Shown in pieces: positions 15,535-26,800 of a stretch of DNA of 54,248 nt. This DNA comes from Oscillospiraceae bacterium (GTDB taxonomy: Bacteria > Bacillota > Clostridia > Oscillospirales > Oscillospiraceae): positions 1 through 54,248 of the forward strand of contig JAFYVL010000072.1 in NCBI GenBank assembly GCA_017549125.1, given 5' to 3'. The notes under the pieces are model-generated. The model was given only the letters and a program-made list of their open reading frames with translations. It was not told the DNA's origin and ran no database searches. A program made the position numbers and the translations under genes. Within the stretch, counting starts at the first letter, position 1. Each line of letters starts with the position of its first letter.

Positions 15535-18357
15535 ATGAACGATAAGATCATCATTCAAGGTGCAAGAGAGAATAATTTAAAGAATGTCAATTTGGAGATC
15601 CCCAGAGATAAACTGGTGGTCTTTACCGGCCTTTCCGGATCCGGAAAATCCAGCTTGGCTTTTGATACCATCTATGCAGAGGGCCAGCGTCGGTATGTGG
15701 AGAGTTTGAGTTCCTATGCCCGTCAGTTCTTGGGACAAATGGACAAGCCGGATGTGGATTCCATCGACGGTCTTTCTCCGGCAATTTCCATCGACCAGAA
15801 AACGACTTCTAAGAATCCCCGGTCTACGGTTGGTACAGTGACGGAGATCTACGATTATCTGCGTTTGTTGTGGGCTAGAGTGGGTGTACCCCATTGTCCC
15901 AAATGCGGTAAGGAGATTAGCCGCCAGACCATCGATCAGATTGTAGATCGCATTGAATCCATGGGCGAAGGCACTCGATTTATTGTGTTGTCACCTATTG
16001 TACGTGAGAAAAAGGGCGAGCATGTCAAAGTGTTTGAGGATGCCAGAAAATCCGGCTTTGCCAGAGTGCGGGTAGATGGTATTGTATATGATCTCAGCGA
16101 GCAGATCACCTGTGAAAAAAACAAGAAGCACACCATCGAGCTGGTGGTGGATCGTCTGGTGATTCGGCAAGGACAGCACCGCCGCTTGGCCGATTCCATT
16201 GAGACGGCTTGTGTCCATTCAGGAGGTCTGGTGACCATTGAACTGCCGGATATTAAAGAGGAAATGACCTTCTCCCAGAATTATGCCTGTGAGGATTGCG
16301 GTATCAGTTTGACAGAATTGGAGCCTCGTATGTTCTCCTTTAACAATCCTGCCGGCGCATGCCCAACTTGTACCGGTTTGGGCTTCCAGTTGGTGGCAGA
16401 TGCAGATTTGGTAATTCCGGATAAGGATAAATCCATTTTTGACGGAGCGATCCAGGCTTCCGGTTGGTCCAGCGCCAGAACGGATTCCATTTTCCGTATG
16501 TATTTTGAGGCGCTGGCACAGAAATACCATTTCTCCCTCACAGCGCCTGTCAAGACCTTGTCTGACGAGGTTATGGACGTCATTCTCTATGGCACAAAAG
16601 GGGAGAAACTGCGTATGACCTATAACCGTGGAAACGGTATGGGTGTTCTGGAGCAGCCCTTTGAGGGTATCTTGAATAATATCAGCCGTCGTTTCCGGGA
16701 AACCCAATCAGATGCAGCCCGGAAGGAGCTGGAAGAGTGCATGTCCACAGCACCCTGTCCCAGTTGCCACGGCGACCGTCTGTCGGATATTGCCCGTGCG
16801 GTGACCGTTGGCGGTATTGGCATTATGGACTTTTGTCGTATGCCCATCCGTAAAGCCATGGCTTTTATGGAAGAATTAAAACTGGAAGGTAATTTGGCAC
16901 TGATCGCAGAGCAGATCGTGCGAGAGATCAAATCCCGACTGCAGTTTTTGATGGATGTGGGTCTGCAATATCTGACCTTGTCCAGAGCGGCATCTACCTT
17001 GTCCGGCGGTGAGAGCCAGCGAATCCGTCTGGCAACCCAGATCGGTTCTTCGCTGATGGGTGTGCTGTATATTCTGGACGAGCCTTCCATTGGCTTACAC
17101 CAGAGGGATAATGATAAACTGTTGATGACGCTGCAGCGACTCCGTGATCTGGGCAATACGCTGATCGTGGTGGAACATGATGAAGATACCATGCGTGCGG
17201 CGGATTATATTGTAGATGTGGGTCCCGGTGCCGGTAGTCATGGCGGTGAGATCGTGGCATCCGGTAGCCTGGAGGATATTCTCAATGCACCCCAATCATT
17301 GACCGGTCAGTATCTGTCCGGTGAGAAGAAAATTCCGGTGCCAGCTACTCGCAGAACCGGTAATGGTCAATTCCTGACCGTGGAAGGTGCCACAGAAAAC
17401 AATCTGAAGGATGTAGATGTGCAAATCCCTTTGGGTACGCTCAGCTGTGTGACCGGAGTTTCCGGTTCCGGTAAATCCAGCCTTGTAGGGGAGGTTCTGA
17501 ATAAGACCTTGTTGGGTAAGCTGAATCATGCCAGAACCCGTCCCGGTGCATGCCGCTGTGTCTGCGGTATGGAACATTTAGATAAGGTCATTGATATTGA
17601 CCAAAGCCCCATCGGCAGAACGCCTCGTTCTAATCCTGCAACCTATACAGGTATTTTTAACGATATTCGTGACTTGTTTGCATCTACTGCAGATGCCAAA
17701 ATGCGTGGCTACGGCCCGGGTCGATTCTCCTTCAATGTGAAGGGCGGTCGTTGCGAGGCTTGTAATGGTGACGGTCTGGTGAAGATCGAGATGCACTTCC
17801 TGGCGGATGTGTATGTGCCGTGTGAGGTTTGTAAAGGACAGCGTTATAACCGTGAAACCCTGGAGGTTCAGTACAAGGGCAAGAATATTTCCCAGGTGCT
17901 GGATATGACCGCGGAGGAAGCGGTGGAGTTTTTTGAAAATCTGCCTAAGATCCACCGTAAAGCACAGACCCTGGTGGAGGTAGGCTTGGGTTATATTAAG
18001 CTGGGACAATCCAGTACGACCCTTTCCGGTGGTGAAGCCCAGAGAGTGAAACTGGCCACGGAACTGGCGCGTATCTCCACAGGTCGAACCATTTATATTT
18101 TGGATGAACCTACCACGGGATTGCATGCGGCGGATGTGCATAAATTGATCGACGTGCTGCAGAAATTAGTGGATGCAGGCAACACGGTGCTGGTGATCGA
18201 GCATAATCTGGATGTGATTAAAACCGCAGACCATATTATCGACTTGGGTCCCGAAGGCGGTGACCAGGGCGGATTTGTGGTGGCGCAGGGTACTCCGGAA
18301 CAGGTTGCACAAGTGCCGGAAAGCTACACCGGCCAGTATTTGAAGCGTTGCTTATAA
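15535..18357 (+). CDS. uvrA: Excinuclease ABC subunit UvrA
   Basis: This 940-aa DNA damage-recognition ATPase starts nucleotide excision repair and receives lesions from Mfd, encoded nearby. It has two ABC modules. The first has Walker [14 protein letters not shown] near residue 30, the [12 protein letters not shown] segment, and an [12 protein letters not shown] signature. The second has [10 protein letters not shown] and [12 protein letters not shown] with LDEPTTGLH. Zn-binding cysteine clusters are visible ([22 protein letters not shown], and [16 protein letters not shown] in the second half). The length is usual for UvrA. GGAG lies 8 bases before the ATG. It is monocistronic. Confidence 0.97.
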   Translation: MNDKIIIQGARENNLKNVNLEIPRDKLVVFTGLSGSGKSSLAFDTIYAEGQRRYVESLSSYARQFLGQMDKPDVDSIDGLSPAISIDQKTTSKNPRSTVGTVTEIYDYLRLLWARVGVPHCPKCGKEISRQTIDQIVDRIESMGEGTRFIVLSPIVREKKGEHVKVFEDARKSGFARVRVDGIVYDLSEQITCEKNKKHTIELVVDRLVIRQGQHRRLADSIETACVHSGGLVTIELPDIKEEMTFSQNYACEDCGISLTELEPRMFSFNNPAGACPTCTGLGFQLVADADLVIPDKDKSIFDGAIQASGWSSARTDSIFRMYFEALAQKYHFSLTAPVKTLSDEVMDVILYGTKGEKLRMTYNRGNGMGVLEQPFEGILNNISRRFRETQSDAARKELEECMSTAPCPSCHGDRLSDIARAVTVGGIGIMDFCRMPIRKAMAFMEELKLEGNLALIAEQIVREIKSRLQFLMDVGLQYLTLSRAASTLSGGESQRIRLATQIGSSLMGVLYILDEPSIGLHQRDNDKLLMTLQRLRDLGNTLIVVEHDEDTMRAADYIVDVGPGAGSHGGEIVASGSLEDILNAPQSLTGQYLSGEKKIPVPATRRTGNGQFLTVEGATENNLKDVDVQIPLGTLSCVTGVSGSGKSSLVGEVLNKTLLGKLNHARTRPGACRCVCGMEHLDKVIDIDQSPIGRTPRSNPATYTGIFNDIRDLFASTADAKMRGYGPGRFSFNVKGGRCEACNGDGLVKIEMHFLADVYVPCEVCKGQRYNRETLEVQYKGKNISQVLDMTAEEAVEFFENLPKIHRKAQTLVEVGLGYIKLGQSSTTLSGGEAQRVKLATELARISTGRTIYILDEPTTGLHAADVHKLIDVLQKLVDAGNTVLVIEHNLDVIKTADHIIDLGPEGGDQGGFVVAQGTPEQVAQVPESYTGQYLKRCL

Positions 18358-18387
18358 AAGAACCCGACCCATACAAATGGGTCGGGA
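18354..18387 (-). terminator. Terminator between convergent uvrA and the kinase-like gene
   Basis: CCCGACCCAT and ATGGGTCGGG arms (18363-18386). The T-rich side (TTCTTTTAT) is on the minus strand, so it mainly ends the kinase-like gene. Confidence 0.75.
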
Positions 18388-18393
18388 TCAGGG

Positions 18394-19404
18394 TCAATAT
18401 TCAGATATTTGTAGACAATCGGACAGTTCGGTGAGTACATGATCTCGTCCGCCCAGGTAATCGATCTTGATGCCGGGGGAACGAACAGATGTGCTACCTG
18501 CTGTGATGGCGATACTCATGGTGATGGATAAACCATCATCCTGCTTTTCTACAAAGATAGCACCGTTATGAGCAGAGGCGGCGGCTTGAATGAGAAGCAT
18601 ACCAAGGCCGATGCCGGTGCCTTGATCGTCGATACCGGGCTCGCGCTCATAGTGACTAAATAGCTTGTTGTTAATGATACTTCTGTCACTGCGACCGTTA
18701 TCCTTGACGATCAAACGTAAAAGGTTATCTTTTCTGGACAGGCTGACCTGGATTTGGCTGCTTTCTGCCTTGACAGAATTGGAGATCATATTCAAAATCG
18801 CACGTTCCAGCAATTCCTCGTCAATCATGCAGAACAGACTTGCAGTTAAGCCGGTGTATTGGATTTTGGTATTCAGACTATCTTCTCGAGCTATGATAGA
18901 CTCCATGAGCGAATCCATAAATGCGGCCACATCCACAAGTTGTAATTTCGGCTTGCGATTTATGCGGTATCGCTGTACATCAGACATATTGCTGACGATT
19001 CTGTGGAGTTGGTGCAGTGCTCGGTTTGCGGAGGGATTGGTCTCGTCGATCACCGACATCAGATTGGCTAGGGGAACGCGCAACTTTTGAGAAGCTAAAG
19101 CCAGCGCCTGCAAAGGTGCGGATTGCGCTTCCTTTTCCATAAGGAACAGATCCATTCCATCCAATTTCTGTACAGATGCTGGATGATCTAGCTCTCCGAT
19201 CGTAAGTGTCAGTTCCAGCTGACCGCCTTCAAATGCCTGGTATTGGGGCATCTGGGATTGCAGAAGTTCCGATAGCTCCATATCCGTTTGGATGTGATAC
19301 TTCTGTGCAAACTGGTTAACATGGACGATCTTGCCATCACAGACCACAAATGCAGGACGTTCCAGCGTTTCTAACAGGTGAACCACCATATTTGATAATT
19401 CCAT
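18394..19404 (-). CDS. Histidine-kinase-like protein lacking the phospho-acceptor His
   Basis: This 336-aa soluble protein has a PAS-like N-terminal half (about 15-90), a dimerisation helix resembling HisKA and a C-terminal HATPase domain. The usual S-H-E-L-R-x-P-L box reads SQKLRVPL, so Gln106 replaces the phosphorylated His. The N box (LNMISNSVKA) and G2 (GTGIGLGMLLIQAA) are present, while G1 reads DNGRS instead of DxGxG. The frame is open to 19551 with a hydrophobic stretch, but the ATG at 19404 has a perfect GGAGGG site and the extension overlaps radC, so I infer a cytoplasmic protein. It may bind ATP without autophosphorylation, acting as a phosphatase or scaffold, or be a decaying kinase. 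No response regulator gene is adjacent. Confidence 0.72.
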   Translation of the reverse strand: MELSNMVVHLLETLERPAFVVCDGKIVHVNQFAQKYHIQTDMELSELLQSQMPQYQAFEGGQLELTLTIGELDHPASVQKLDGMDLFLMEKEAQSAPLQALALASQKLRVPLANLMSVIDETNPSANRALHQLHRIVSNMSDVQRYRINRKPKLQLVDVAAFMDSLMESIIAREDSLNTKIQYTGLTASLFCMIDEELLERAILNMISNSVKAESSQIQVSLSRKDNLLRLIVKDNGRSDRSIINNKLFSHYEREPGIDDQGTGIGLGMLLIQAAASAHNGAIFVEKQDDGLSITMSIAITAGSTSVRSPGIKIDYLGGRDHVLTELSDCLQISEY

Positions 19405-19530
19405 GAGATCCCTCCTTAGCATAGGATGTACAGATTTTGCAAAATATTGCATCGACGGGTTTCGACGGATTCTTATTGTTATATTAACTGATATTGAGAC
19501 AAATAGCAAGAAAAATAAAAGAGGTGCTAT

Positions 19531-20214
19531 ATGGGTATACATGATGGACACCGCCAGCGGTTGCGTGAGCGGTTTCAGAAGGACGGTTTAGACAATTTTG
19601 ATGAGATCAATGTACTAGAGATTTTGCTGTTTTATATCATTCCCAGGCAGGATACCAATGAGGTAGCCCATAGATTATTGGATCGCTTTGGTTCTCTGGA
19701 AAATGTACTCGATGCCAAGCTGGAAGATCTGGTAACGGTAAAGGGAATTTCGGATAATGCAGCTACATATTTAACGCTGATCCGTGAGGTCAGCCGATAC
19801 TACCAGGTTCGTAAGGCAGACTTGGGTGAGCCGCTGAATACGGTGGAAGCCTATTGCAATGTACTTGTGCCTCAGTTCCTCGGTCGCAGAAACGAGATGG
19901 TCTATATGCTCTGTCTGGATGCGAAATCCAAAATGATCAGTTGCAATCTGGTAGGCGAGGGGAGTATTAACAGCGCGAATGTACCGGTTCGTAAGATTAT
20001 CGAAACGGCATTGGCAGCCAATGCAACCATGGTGGTGCTGGCACATAACCATCCCGGCGGTGTTGCTATACCCTCTGCAGAGGACATATATAGCACCAAA
20101 CATCTGGCGCAAGTATTGGACGCACTGGATATTCTTCTGTTGGATCATGTGGTGGTCGCAGATAATCAAGCAGTATCCATGGTCAGTTCCGGTCAGTATA
20201 AGCCCGAAATATAA
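19531..20214 (+). CDS. radC: RadC-family JAB/MPN-domain protein
   Basis: This 227-aa protein has an N-terminal helix-hairpin-helix-like part (residues 20-95: LEILLFYIIPRQDTNEVAHRLL, VKGISDNAA) and a C-terminal JAB metalloprotease-type domain with HNHPGG and a later conserved Asp (LLLDHVVV). RadC was named for DNA repair, but its biochemical role is unresolved. GAGGTG precedes the ATG at 19531. It is divergent from the kinase-like gene and followed by coaD after 17 bases, probably one transcript. Confidence 0.92.
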   Translation: MGIHDGHRQRLRERFQKDGLDNFDEINVLEILLFYIIPRQDTNEVAHRLLDRFGSLENVLDAKLEDLVTVKGISDNAATYLTLIREVSRYYQVRKADLGEPLNTVEAYCNVLVPQFLGRRNEMVYMLCLDAKSKMISCNLVGEGSINSANVPVRKIIETALAANATMVVLAHNHPGGVAIPSAEDIYSTKHLAQVLDALDILLLDHVVVADNQAVSMVSSGQYKPEI

Positions 20215-20231
20215 GAAAGGTGGATTTATAT

Positions 20232-20702
20232 ATGAATAAAGCAATCTATCCCGGATCTTTTGATCCGTTTACCAACGGACATCTGGATATTGTTAAAAAA
20301 TCTGCGGCATTATTTGACCAGGTGTATGTGGTGATTGGTGTCAATGGGGCAAAGAAACGAGCCTTTGCTGTGGATTCTATGCAGAAGGCCATGGAGAAGA
20401 CTCTAAAACGATTGGGGCTGGATAATTGTTGCGTATGCGTGCACGAGGGTCTGGTTGCAGAATTTGCTAAGAATAATGGTATTCAGTACATGATCCGCGG
20501 TTTGCGGAACAATATGGACTATAACTATGAGGAAAACATTGCGGTGGTCAATAAGTTGATCAACCCGGAATTGGAGTCCATTTTCCTGCGTGCGGAAAAT
20601 GCGGCATTGTCTTCTTCTATGGTGAAAGAACTCAATAGTTTTGGGCAGGATATTTCCCAGTACGTTCCTCAGGAAATCCTTTCTTGCATTCAAAATCTAT
20701 AA
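20232..20702 (+). CDS. coaD: Phosphopantetheine adenylyltransferase
   Basis: This 156-aa enzyme of coenzyme A synthesis makes dephospho-CoA from 4'-phosphopantetheine and ATP. The N-terminal PGSFDPFTNGHLD contains the nucleotidyltransferase T/HxGH-type motif, and SSSMVKEL matches the ISSTxVRE region near the end. The length is typical. I choose the ATG at 20232, preceded by AAGGTGG, over the in-frame ATG at 20220. It is followed by a terminator. Confidence 0.95.
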   Translation: MNKAIYPGSFDPFTNGHLDIVKKSAALFDQVYVVIGVNGAKKRAFAVDSMQKAMEKTLKRLGLDNCCVCVHEGLVAEFAKNNGIQYMIRGLRNNMDYNYEENIAVVNKLINPELESIFLRAENAALSSSMVKELNSFGQDISQYVPQEILSCIQNL

Positions 20703-20703
20703 A

Positions 20704-20740
20704 CAATACCACCGGCTTTAGAGTCGGTGGTATTTCATTT
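20704..20740 (+). terminator. Terminator of radC-coaD
   Basis: AATACCACCG and CGGTGGTATT arms with a 10-base loop, followed by TTCATTT. Confidence 0.85.
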
Positions 20741-20823
20741 GTTATAGTGCATAAAAATATCAGGATAAAATTGTTCAATCAAACGAAATGCGATGGGGTG
20801 CGGTTGGATTATATCGTTTTCAC

Positions 20824-20851
20824 TTGCAAAAATACGATTGATTAGTATAAT
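20824..20851 (+). promoter_or_regulatory. Promoter of giant exoprotein 1
   Basis: TTGCAA (20824-20829), 16-base spacer, TATAAT (20846-20851), about 43 bases before the start codon. Confidence 0.7.
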
Positions 20852-20894
20852 AATAGTGAAGAATTGTGTAGTTACATATGCAAGGAGGAAAATT

Positions 20895-23800
20895 ATGAAA
20901 AAAACATTGTTAGCATTGTTGCTGGCTTTGGTTGTGGTGGCAGGTTTTGTGCTCACCGCTACACCTGAAGTTAGCGCAGCAAATGACATTTCTCTTCTGT
21001 ATGATGACAGAAAAGATTTGTCTGAGCTGTTGGGTGTGAGTGTCACATCCGTAAAGATCACCAATCAAAATGTTACATCCAAAGCAGTAGGCTCTACTTC
21101 TAAGGATGCCAATGTTTTGATCTACGAAAATGGGGTTCTGTATGCAGTTGGCACCGGTACAGCGACCCTGACAGTAGACGGGAATGCTTATGCTGTTACC
21201 GTATCTCCTGCACCTATTTCTCTGTTTATGGTTACAGGCCATAGTGTGGGTGCTGGTCAGGAGGGTACTGCCAGCCAGTCCGTAGCTGTAGAAGCAGGAC
21301 AGGCATACAGCTCTTACTATGTTAAGAGCCTGGATACCACCAAGGTAGATGGCTATGGCCTGGGTTATGGCTCTGCTAAGCGTGCAGGTGTTGCCACTTC
21401 CAAGCAGTATGGCAGTACCGGCGATCTGGATGCCTTTGTTGCCGGCAAGGGTGGTACGGTTGGCGTAGGCTCTGCGTTTGCCGCAAAGTGGATTGAGCAA
21501 ACCGGTGAAAAGATCTGGGTGCTGAACGCAGCTGTTCCCGGTTCTTGTCTCAACGAGTGGAAGCCCGGTCATCCCGGTCACCACACCGGTACATCCGCCT
21601 ATGCTTATCCCTATTATGACAATGCGGTGGCTATGTATCAGTGTGCCCAGAAGATCTTGAAGAACGAGATCGCAGCCGGCCACTATACTCTCAGCCACAT
21701 GGGTATTGTGCAGTTCGTCGGTGCAAACTTTAGCGCCCGTTATCCTGACTTTACCCTGGATAGCCTGCTGCAGGACTATCATGATCTGTGGGATGGCTTT
21801 AAGGCTGCATTTACTATGGACGTAAACGGTGATGGCAAGACCGAAACCGTCGAGAAGCTGGCTTTGGTACCTTTCTGGAGTGCCAGCAGCCAGAACTATT
21901 CCGGCGATAAGGCAGCAGCATATTATATGTCTGCCAGCCAGGAATGGCCCGATGTATTTATTGTGTCTGATCTGTATCGCAACTGGGTAAAGGCTGCAGG
22001 CTTGTCTACTTTCCCTGCGATCAACTATGCCACCAACAGCGGTGAATCTGTACAGGTTCCTACCTCTGTGCAGCATACAAAGCAGGATGGTACCAGCGAT
22101 TGGAGCGTGTTCTGCGCTGCAGATAAGACCCACTTGAGCCAGGTGACTTATAATGCTGTTGGTTTTGACATTGGTCTGAATCTGTATAACTACTTCTACA
22201 AGAACATTTCTGCAACCGAGGCAGCGTTTAAGGACGTGTCCGGTAACGATCTGACAACTGCTTCTATTGGTGTTAAGAATCGTTTGAGCATTGTTCCTGT
22301 GGTGAAGGCTGTTTCCGGTAAGAATGTGACCCTGTCTGCGGAAGGTGCAGTATCCCTCAATGGTAACTGCATTGTTGGCAATGAGGTTGGTACCGGTACT
22401 GTGAAGATTCTGATTGGCGGTCAGGTGGCAGATACCCTGACTGTGACAGTTTCCAATGTGACTCATGTGGATCATTGTGCCTGTGGCGGCAATGCCAACG
22501 GCATGAAGAATCATACTTGCTCCACATTGTCCGGTTGGAGCGCATGGGGCGATACCGATGCGGAAAAGACTTCTTTCCCCACCACAGCAGGTAACTACTA
22601 CCTGGTCAGTGATATTACGGTAGGTACTGCACCCACTGTGTCTGCAAATGTGAATCTGTGTTTGAATGGCTTTAACATTACGGCATCCGTTCGTATCAAT
22701 GTAAAGGCGAATATCAGCATCACCGATTGCCGTGAGCAGAATAACTGGGGTACCTTCAAATCCACCAAGAGCGATAAGAACCTGGGCGGTCTGTTCTTCA
22801 TCTACGAAGGCAGCCGTAAGGTTAACTTCTACGGTGGTAATTTTGATGCCAGCGAAACTGCTATTTACCGTGGCGGTATTGCCCATATCGGTAACAACAG
22901 TAGCAGTAATGCAACTGTAAACGTTTATGCCGGTAACTTTAAGGGCGCAAATGTGGTTGCTAAGGCCGATGGTACTGCAACTGCTCGTGGTGGTTTGTTT
23001 ATCGTTACCACCGGCAGTACCCTGAATATGTATGGCGGCACCATGACCGGTGGCAGCACCGGCGAGAATGGTGGCGGTATCTACATCAACTCCGGTACGA
23101 CATTTAACATGTATGGCGGTACCATCTCCGGTGGTTCTTCTACCACCGATGGCGGTATTATTTACAATGCCGGTACTTTTAAGATGGAAGGCGGTACCAT
23201 CTCCGGTGGTAGCGCAAAGCAGGGCGGCAACGTCTATAACGCAAAGACTATGACCGTATCCGGCGGTACGATCTCCATGGGTGAGGCAAGTACCTACGGC
23301 GGTAATATTTGCGTCAGCAGTGCAGGTACTACTACCTATACCGGTGGTACTGTCTCTGGTGGTAAGGCTGCATCCGGTGGCGGTAATATCTGCGCACTGC
23401 CCGGTGCTACGGTCAATATTGGTCAGGCCAGCGGCAAGACCACCAAGATTGAAAACGGTATCGTAGGCGATGGCACCACCGGCAACGGCGGTAACATCTA
23501 CTGCGGTAAGAACAACACAACCTCTTCTGCTGTGACTGTTTCCGGTGGTACTGTTACCGGTGGTAAGGCAGAAAAAGGCGGCAATATTTACGCACAAAAC
23601 AATGTGGTTATCTCCGGTGGCACCACCCAAAATGGTGTTGCTATATCCGGTGGTAACATCTATGCTGCCGGAACATTCTCTGTCACCGGCGGTACCATTT
23701 CCGGTGGTCAGGCTGACAACGGCGGTAACATTTACAGCATTGGTAACTCCACCATTTCCGGTGGCGAGATCAAGAATGGTAAGGCTTCCGGTTGCGGTGG

Positions 23801-26800
23801 TAATATTTACCAGATTAACGACAAGGATGTTACCCTGACAATCAGTGGCGGTACCATCTCCGGTGGTAAGACCACAGCCACTACCGCAGATAATAAGGGC
23901 GGTAATATCTACATCCATGGCGAAAATGACAAGGAAGTAGGTAACGCGGTTATCAATGGCGGTACTATTACAGGCGGCATTGCCAACTTGGGTGGTAACA
24001 TCTATAACAATGGTACATTGACTATTAACGATGGTCTCATCACTTTGGGCGAGGCTAAGGGTTCCGGTGCATGTGCAGGTAACCTGTATGTGGGCATGGC
24101 TCGTAGTACAACCACCAAGGAAATTTATCCCAGCGTTCTGATGACTGGTGGTACCATCTCCGATGGTAAGGCTGCTTCTACCGGTGGTAATATCCAGTGC
24201 CACGCTGCCTTTACCATGACTGGCGGTTTGATCTCCGGCGGTAAATCTAACAGCTCTGCCGGTAATATTCGTTTGTTCCGTCCCGGTACATTTGTTCTGG
24301 ATGGCGGTACGATTGATGGCGGCGCGGCTGCTTCCAACGGCGGTGTATTCCAGGTCGTTGGCAATACTCCCACAACTTCTTATGAGCAGACAGCTGTTCT
24401 GACCATTAAGAGCGGTACCATCAATGGTGGCTCTGCTAAAAATGGTGGCGCAATTTCCCTGGAGCGTTTTGGTGTCCTGAACATGGAGGGTGGTACCATC
24501 AACGGCGGTACCGCTACCGAAAATGGCGGTGTCATCTACATCTACAGCCAATATGCTGACCGTGATGTAGTTGCCAATATTTCCGGCGGTGAGATCATCA
24601 ACGGCACTGCAGAACTGGGCGATGGTATTTACATTACTGCTGATGCTGATGCAAAGGTACCTGTGCTGACCGTCAGCAAGGATGCTTCGCTTAGCGGCAC
24701 TGGTGAAAACATTTATGTCAATAATGCATCTGATGTACAGGTTGTATTCAATCAGCTGTCCGGTGCAGACACATTGATTACTATGGATGCAGCCGATAAG
24801 GCAATGGCTTTTGCAACTGCTGATGCAGATTATAGCGGCTACATGCAGTGTGATGACGAGGCATATAAGGTCAGCTACGAAGACGGTGCGCTGTTCTTCC
24901 TGGAAGATAGCAGTGTTAAGGTGGCAGCTGTCTATGAAGGTCAGAATGAGCTTGGTAAGTATGCTACTTTGGAAGAGGCCATTGCAGCAGCCGGTAATGG
25001 CTATGTGAAGCTGCTGGTTGATGTGGAAACAGATTATGTACTTACCGGTACCGCATGGATTGATCTGAATGGTTTTGATCTGACAGGATTGACTGTCTCC
25101 GGTACTTTGTACGGCATGGATTCCACCACTTTGACCTATAATGGCGAAAATGTAGGTGTGCTGACCGCTACCGTCGTTGATGGCGGTCAGATCGTCGAGC
25201 ATTCCAAGAGCACCTCTGAACAGGTTGGCGGTATTTATCGCTACCTGACCATAGCAGGGGAGGATGGTACCTATACATTCCACCGCTTCTATGTAGGCAT
25301 TACCATGATGAGTATTGCACCTGCTCAGTACGGCATTGGCTATAAGGCTGAGTTCTATGGTGATGATGCTGTCAAGAATGCCTTGCAGCAAACTGATACA
25401 TTCGGCTATCAGCTGTGGATCGATGGCTATAATGCTGTTGTTCGTGATTATGATGCGGATCAGTTTGGTGTAAAGACCACATTGACTCTGCGTGTTTCTA
25501 ATTTCCTGGATCCTGCTAAGGATGACGCCTTCAATGAAGAGAGAGCCAACCTGAAGGTCAATGCTACTGTATTTATTACCCTGGCATCCGGTGAAATGAT
25601 TGAAACCGATGTTGTGGCATATTCCTTCAAGGAAATGACAGAATTGGCAACCAACCAGTATGAGGGCTATACTGCTGAAAAGCAGGAGGCTCTGGACCTG
25701 CTGGGTGCGCAATTTGAGTCCTTGATGTTCCAGTGGGCAATTCCTTTCATTCACCACGCAGGTGATGGCTGGATTGGTACTGATTCTATTCCTGACACCA
25801 CTGGCAAGTACTACCTGACTCAGGATATCAGCGTTTCTTCTACCTTGAAGATCGCACCGGATCAGGAAGTTACTCTGTGTCTGAATGGTCATAAGATCAC
25901 GGCATTTTCTCGTGTTTATTATGTTTCCGGTACGCTGAATATTTGCGATTGCTGCCATGCAAAGCCTGAGGCTGAGCAGGGTGCTATGATCGGCAACAGC
26001 ACCGGCACCATGGGTGCTATCCTGTATATGTACCACGGTGGTACATTCAACCTGTACAGCGGTAATCTGACCGCTACCAAGACCACCTATACCCAGGGCG
26101 CTGTCATTGTTATGGGCGGCGACGCCGATAAATATGACAATGAAAATGACCAGCTGCAGACATTCAATATGTACGGCGGTAAGATCTACGGTGGTAAAGC
26201 TACCTCCAACGGTGGTAATATTTCCAGCGTTCGCCCCTGCCAGATCAATATCTATGGCGGTGAGATCTCTGGCGGTACTGCCGGTGAGTACGGCGGAAAC
26301 ATCTACCTGAAGGGTACTGCAAGTAATAAGTCCGTGTTGAACATCTACGGCGGTACCATCTCCAGTGGTACATCCGGCAAGAATGGCGGTAACATTTATG
26401 GCGCAGATACCTGCCAGATCAATATCTATGGCGGCACCGTTGAAAATGGTACTACCTTGGCAAACGGTGGCAATATTGCCTTGAATTGCGATGATCTGCA
26501 CATGGAAGGCGGCGTGATCTCCGGTGGTAGTGCTGTATTTGGTGGTAACATTTTTGTTCCCGATACCGATAACACCCATCTGGGGCTTAATGGCGGTATC
26601 ATTACCGGTGGTAGAGCTGAAACCCATGGCGGTAACCTGTACCTGAGAAGCTTGGGTAAGACTTCTACTTATACCTTTAATAATGTAACCATTTCTGATG
26701 GCTACGCCAAGTGTGACGGCGGTAATATGTATATCTTCACCGATATGCTTTACGCCAACTACACAGAAGAAGAGTTCGATGTTCTGCTGAACAACTGTAC

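Noticed and set aside
23030-24620. CRISPR array suspected from regular GGCGGTACC repeats
   Set aside because: Repeats are degenerate, in frame, and translate into beta-helix turns; no constant repeat-spacer structure and no cas genes.
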